A DNA stretch of 64,000 nucleotides from positions 1 through 64,000 of the forward strand of contig JAIXOL010000035.1 in the NCBI GenBank assembly GCA_027486845.1. The letters run 5' to 3'. The DNA comes from Cytophagaceae bacterium (GTDB lineage: Bacteria > Bacteroidota > Bacteroidia > Cytophagales > Spirosomataceae). The notes beneath the pieces were generated by a model that made no database searches, was not told the DNA's origin, and was given only the letters and a program-made list of their open reading frames with translations. Positions 62,185 through 64,000 of this stretch are shown one piece after another (within the stretch, counting starts at the first letter, position 1; each line of letters begins with the position of its first letter). The position numbers and the translations under genes are program-made.

Positions 62185-62472
62185 ATGATAATAGACCAAA
62201 AAACAGTTGAAAAAATGGCACATCTTTCTCGTTTAGAATTAAGCGAGCAGGAAAGTCAAAAAATGGTGGGTGATTTATCGAAAATCTTGAATTGGATGGA
62301 TCAACTCAAAGAACTCGACACTACCAATGTAGAGCCACTTACGCACATGAGCGAAGAAGTGAATGTTTTCAGAGAAGATATTGCTAAAAACGCTTTGTTA
62401 AGAGAGAAAGGCTTGAAAAATGCTCCAAGTCAAAATGGCGAGTATTTTCAAGTTCCGAAAGTGATAGAATAA
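62185..62472 (+). CDS. gatC: Asp-tRNA(Asn)/Glu-tRNA(Gln) amidotransferase subunit C
   Basis: 95 residues: KMAHLSRLELSEQESQKMVGDLSKIL is the GatC start and DTTNVEPLTHM the conserved loop wrapping GatA; the C-terminal NAPSQNGEYFQVPKVIE is diagnostic. The frame extends to 62143 through a repeat; MIIDQKTVEKMA is the start. gatA and gatB are elsewhere. Confidence 0.94.
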   Translation: MIIDQKTVEKMAHLSRLELSEQESQKMVGDLSKILNWMDQLKELDTTNVEPLTHMSEEVNVFREDIAKNALLREKGLKNAPSQNGEYFQVPKVIE

Positions 62473-62510
62473 AAATTCACAGACAATAGTTGGCAGTCAA
62501 TAGAAATAAG

Positions 62511-62556
62511 CCTGTAAAGAATGATGTCGAATCGTCAAACTTTACAGGTTTTTTTT
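62511..62556 (+). terminator. Terminator of gatC
   Basis: CCTGTAAAG (62511-62519) pairs with CTTTACAGG (62540-62548), followed by T8. Confidence 0.85.
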
Positions 62557-62561
62557 GAGAA

Positions 62562-63155
62562 TTAAGCCATTTGATGGCGAGCGGCTCTTCCGAAACAAAA
62601 CAAACTAATAGCAACCAAATAATGATAAATATCGGTTGAGTCGAGGATGCTATTGGGTATAAAACTCTTGTTATAAGTAGCCAAAATCAATGCTAAAACT
62701 CCCAAAATAAGCCAAGAACCAATGGCCGAACGACCTTTGATAAGTCCAAAAATACCAATAACTAAAACTAAAGGAATCGCCACCATTGATACTATCTGTA
62801 GGACTTTTAAGTTATCGGTCAGTTGAACGATTCCAAAAGTAATAAAACCTAAAATCAGTAGGATATAGGTGGTATTTCGAGAAGTCATTTTTCGTTGAAC
62901 TGATAAAAATGAAGCATAAACCAAGCAAAAAGCTCCTGCTGTTCCTGCTAAATGTTGAAAAAACTCTGAAACAGTTTTTGCAGGAGCATAACCCAAAAAT
63001 CGGATAACTCCGAAAAAAGCCGCTGCTGTAATCGAAACTACGAAGGTTTGCCAAAGTAAGCAGGTATTAAATTCGAGTTTTCGGAGATATTGGTAAAATA
63101 CATAAATGCCTGTGAGCGTAAGAACAGAATCAGAAATAGCATGAGTGATTTCCAT
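62562..63155 (-). CDS. Hypothetical membrane protein
   Basis: 197 residues with about seven hydrophobic helices, a His in the first helix region (EITHAISDS) and DIYHYLVAISLFCFG at the end. These histidines near the membrane ends, and the pattern H..DS...DIYH, remind me of a Bacteroidota DUF family (possibly DUF6962) of unknown role. It converges with gatC; its upstream neighbour on the strand is the ROK kinase. Confidence 0.65.
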   Translation of the reverse strand: MEITHAISDSVLTLTGIYVFYQYLRKLEFNTCLLWQTFVVSITAAAFFGVIRFLGYAPAKTVSEFFQHLAGTAGAFCLVYASFLSVQRKMTSRNTTYILLILGFITFGIVQLTDNLKVLQIVSMVAIPLVLVIGIFGLIKGRSAIGSWLILGVLALILATYNKSFIPNSILDSTDIYHYLVAISLFCFGRAARHQMA

Positions 63156-63278
63156 AGTTTAGTTTATAGAGTTTTGGGTTGAATTTAAAGATAAAAACAC
63201 TTTTAATCGCTGAACAAAAAAAGGTTAACTATCAATCTGATAATCAACCCTTTTTTGCAGAAATATTTGTACTTTATA

Positions 63279-64000
63279 TTAGAAACACAAACTTGCCGCT
63301 CCAAGTAGTCCAGCATCGTTTCCAAGTGTAGCTTTTTTGATAACAAGTGTTTTGAGGTAATAAGGTGTAAGCCAATATTCCAATTGCTTACTGATAGCTG
63401 GCATGATATAATCAAACGATGCCGAAAGGCCACCACCTACTAAGATTGTAGTAATATCAAGGATACGAATCATCGAAACCAAGGCATTACCGAGCATTTC
63501 GCCAACTTCGCTGAAAACTTGAAGAGCGAGTTCGTCACCTTCGGCAGCTGCAGCTACCAAACCCGTAGTCGAGATAGTGCCATCATCAGGCAATTGCGAT
63601 TTGCCAGTATAAGCTTTTCTCATTTTATTAGCTAATGCTAACAATTCATTTTTACCGATATTTCTTTCTAGAACTTTGCCATTTTTTGATGGCACGTGAC
63701 CAGGTTCCATCGCATTTCCGCCACCTCCTTTGAAAACTTGTTTGTCGATAATTGCCGCCCCACCAACACCAGTTCCGAGTGTAACCATGATATAATCTTC
63801 TGGAATTTCTTCATCTTCTCCAAAATAATACTCACCCAAAGCAGCGGCATTTGCATCGTTTTCGAGGAAAAAGTCGCATTTTGGGAAACGTTCTTTCAAG
63901 TATGGTATGATTGGAGTGCCATCGATTTCGGGAATTGCCGTAATTTCTACCAAAGTCGTACGACTACGGTTGATAAGCCCTGGCACGCCGATTCCGCATT
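63279..64000 (-). CDS. ROK-family sugar kinase, 5' end beyond the window
   Basis: About 240 C-terminal residues; the frame runs off the right edge in the sequence GIGVPGLIN. The ENDANAAALGE motif carries the catalytic Asp, and GTGVGGAAI and LVGGGLSASFDY the phosphate loops of the ROK (glucokinase/N-acetylhexosamine kinase) fold. The zinc motif normally seen after EPGH (CxCGxxGCxE) is missing; the segment reads VPSKNGKVLERNIGKNEL instead. Likely a glucokinase; substrate uncertain. Confidence 0.88.
   Translation of the reverse strand, partial: CGIGVPGLINRSRTTLVEITAIPEIDGTPIIPYLKERFPKCDFFLENDANAAALGEYYFGEDEEIPEDYIMVTLGTGVGGAAIIDKQVFKGGGGNAMEPGHVPSKNGKVLERNIGKNELLALANKMRKAYTGKSQLPDDGTISTTGLVAAAAEGDELALQVFSEVGEMLGNALVSMIRILDITTILVGGGLSASFDYIMPAISKQLEYWLTPYYLKTLVIKKATLGNDAGLLGAASLCF

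Overview
The window looks like chromosome of a low-GC member of the Bacteroidota, most likely Cytophagales (an Emticicia/Leadbetterella-like relative is a guess). The evidence is: promoters of the TAnnTTTG type, almost no Shine-Dalgarno sequences, a eukaryote-like GT3 glycogen synthase, BatA, many lipoproteins, LCIB/DUF3237-type proteins, and intergenic DNA full of small palindromic repeats.

Layout. 1-29.1 kb is mostly housekeeping: recO, a cytochrome oxidase subunit III-like protein, ispE, a secreted hydrolase, a Tat-exported TIM-barrel isomerase, an RluA synthase, dxr, a fructosamine-kinase-like protein, a sulfatase, a LuxE-like protein, lipoproteins, a dipeptide epimerase, comB, atpA-atpG, an EamA permease, glycogen synthase, plsY, an M20 dipeptidase, murQ and batA. 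At 25.5-27.7 kb is a small scrambled region: a decayed XRE regulator, an Rpn-type PD-(D/E)XK nuclease, an intact XRE regulator, and the broken remains of a serine hydrolase. rimO follows.

29.3-52.6 kb is a catabolic island for plant/lignin-type aromatics. The first half has an AraC regulator, an enoyl-CoA hydratase, a feruloyl-CoA-synthetase-type ligase, an SDR dehydrogenase, an amidohydrolase, a flavin monooxygenase, a DUF3237 protein, an aromatic-acid MFS importer, an LCIB-like putative carbonic anhydrase, a MetE-like methyltransferase and a secreted alpha/beta hydrolase. The ligase/hydratase/dehydrogenase/amidohydrolase set matches the CoA-dependent side-chain shortening known from the actinobacterial cou/phd clusters, which yields a benzoate rather than a benzaldehyde. 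The second half has a PobR-like regulator divergent from pcaH-pcaG-pcaB-pcaL(D+C fusion)-pobA-pcaIJ(fused)-pcaF. It would take 4-hydroxybenzoate through protocatechuate and beta-ketoadipate to acetyl-CoA and succinyl-CoA.

The island is invaded by small cassettes: a four-helix-bundle gene and a GxxExxY gene, each bracketed by inverted repeats and without a transposase, plus an AAA/DUF4143 ATPase gene. Short GC-rich hairpins (CCCCC-loop-GGGGG) lie directly in front of several start codons. Some repeats have become coding: they supply the C-termini of PcaB and of the CoA ligase.

52.6-64 kb holds fusA, two identical tRNA-Val genes, a hexuronate operon (uxuA, kdgK, eda) with a convergent tagaturonate reductase, a TerC protein, plsC, gatC, a membrane protein and a ROK sugar kinase cut by the window edge.
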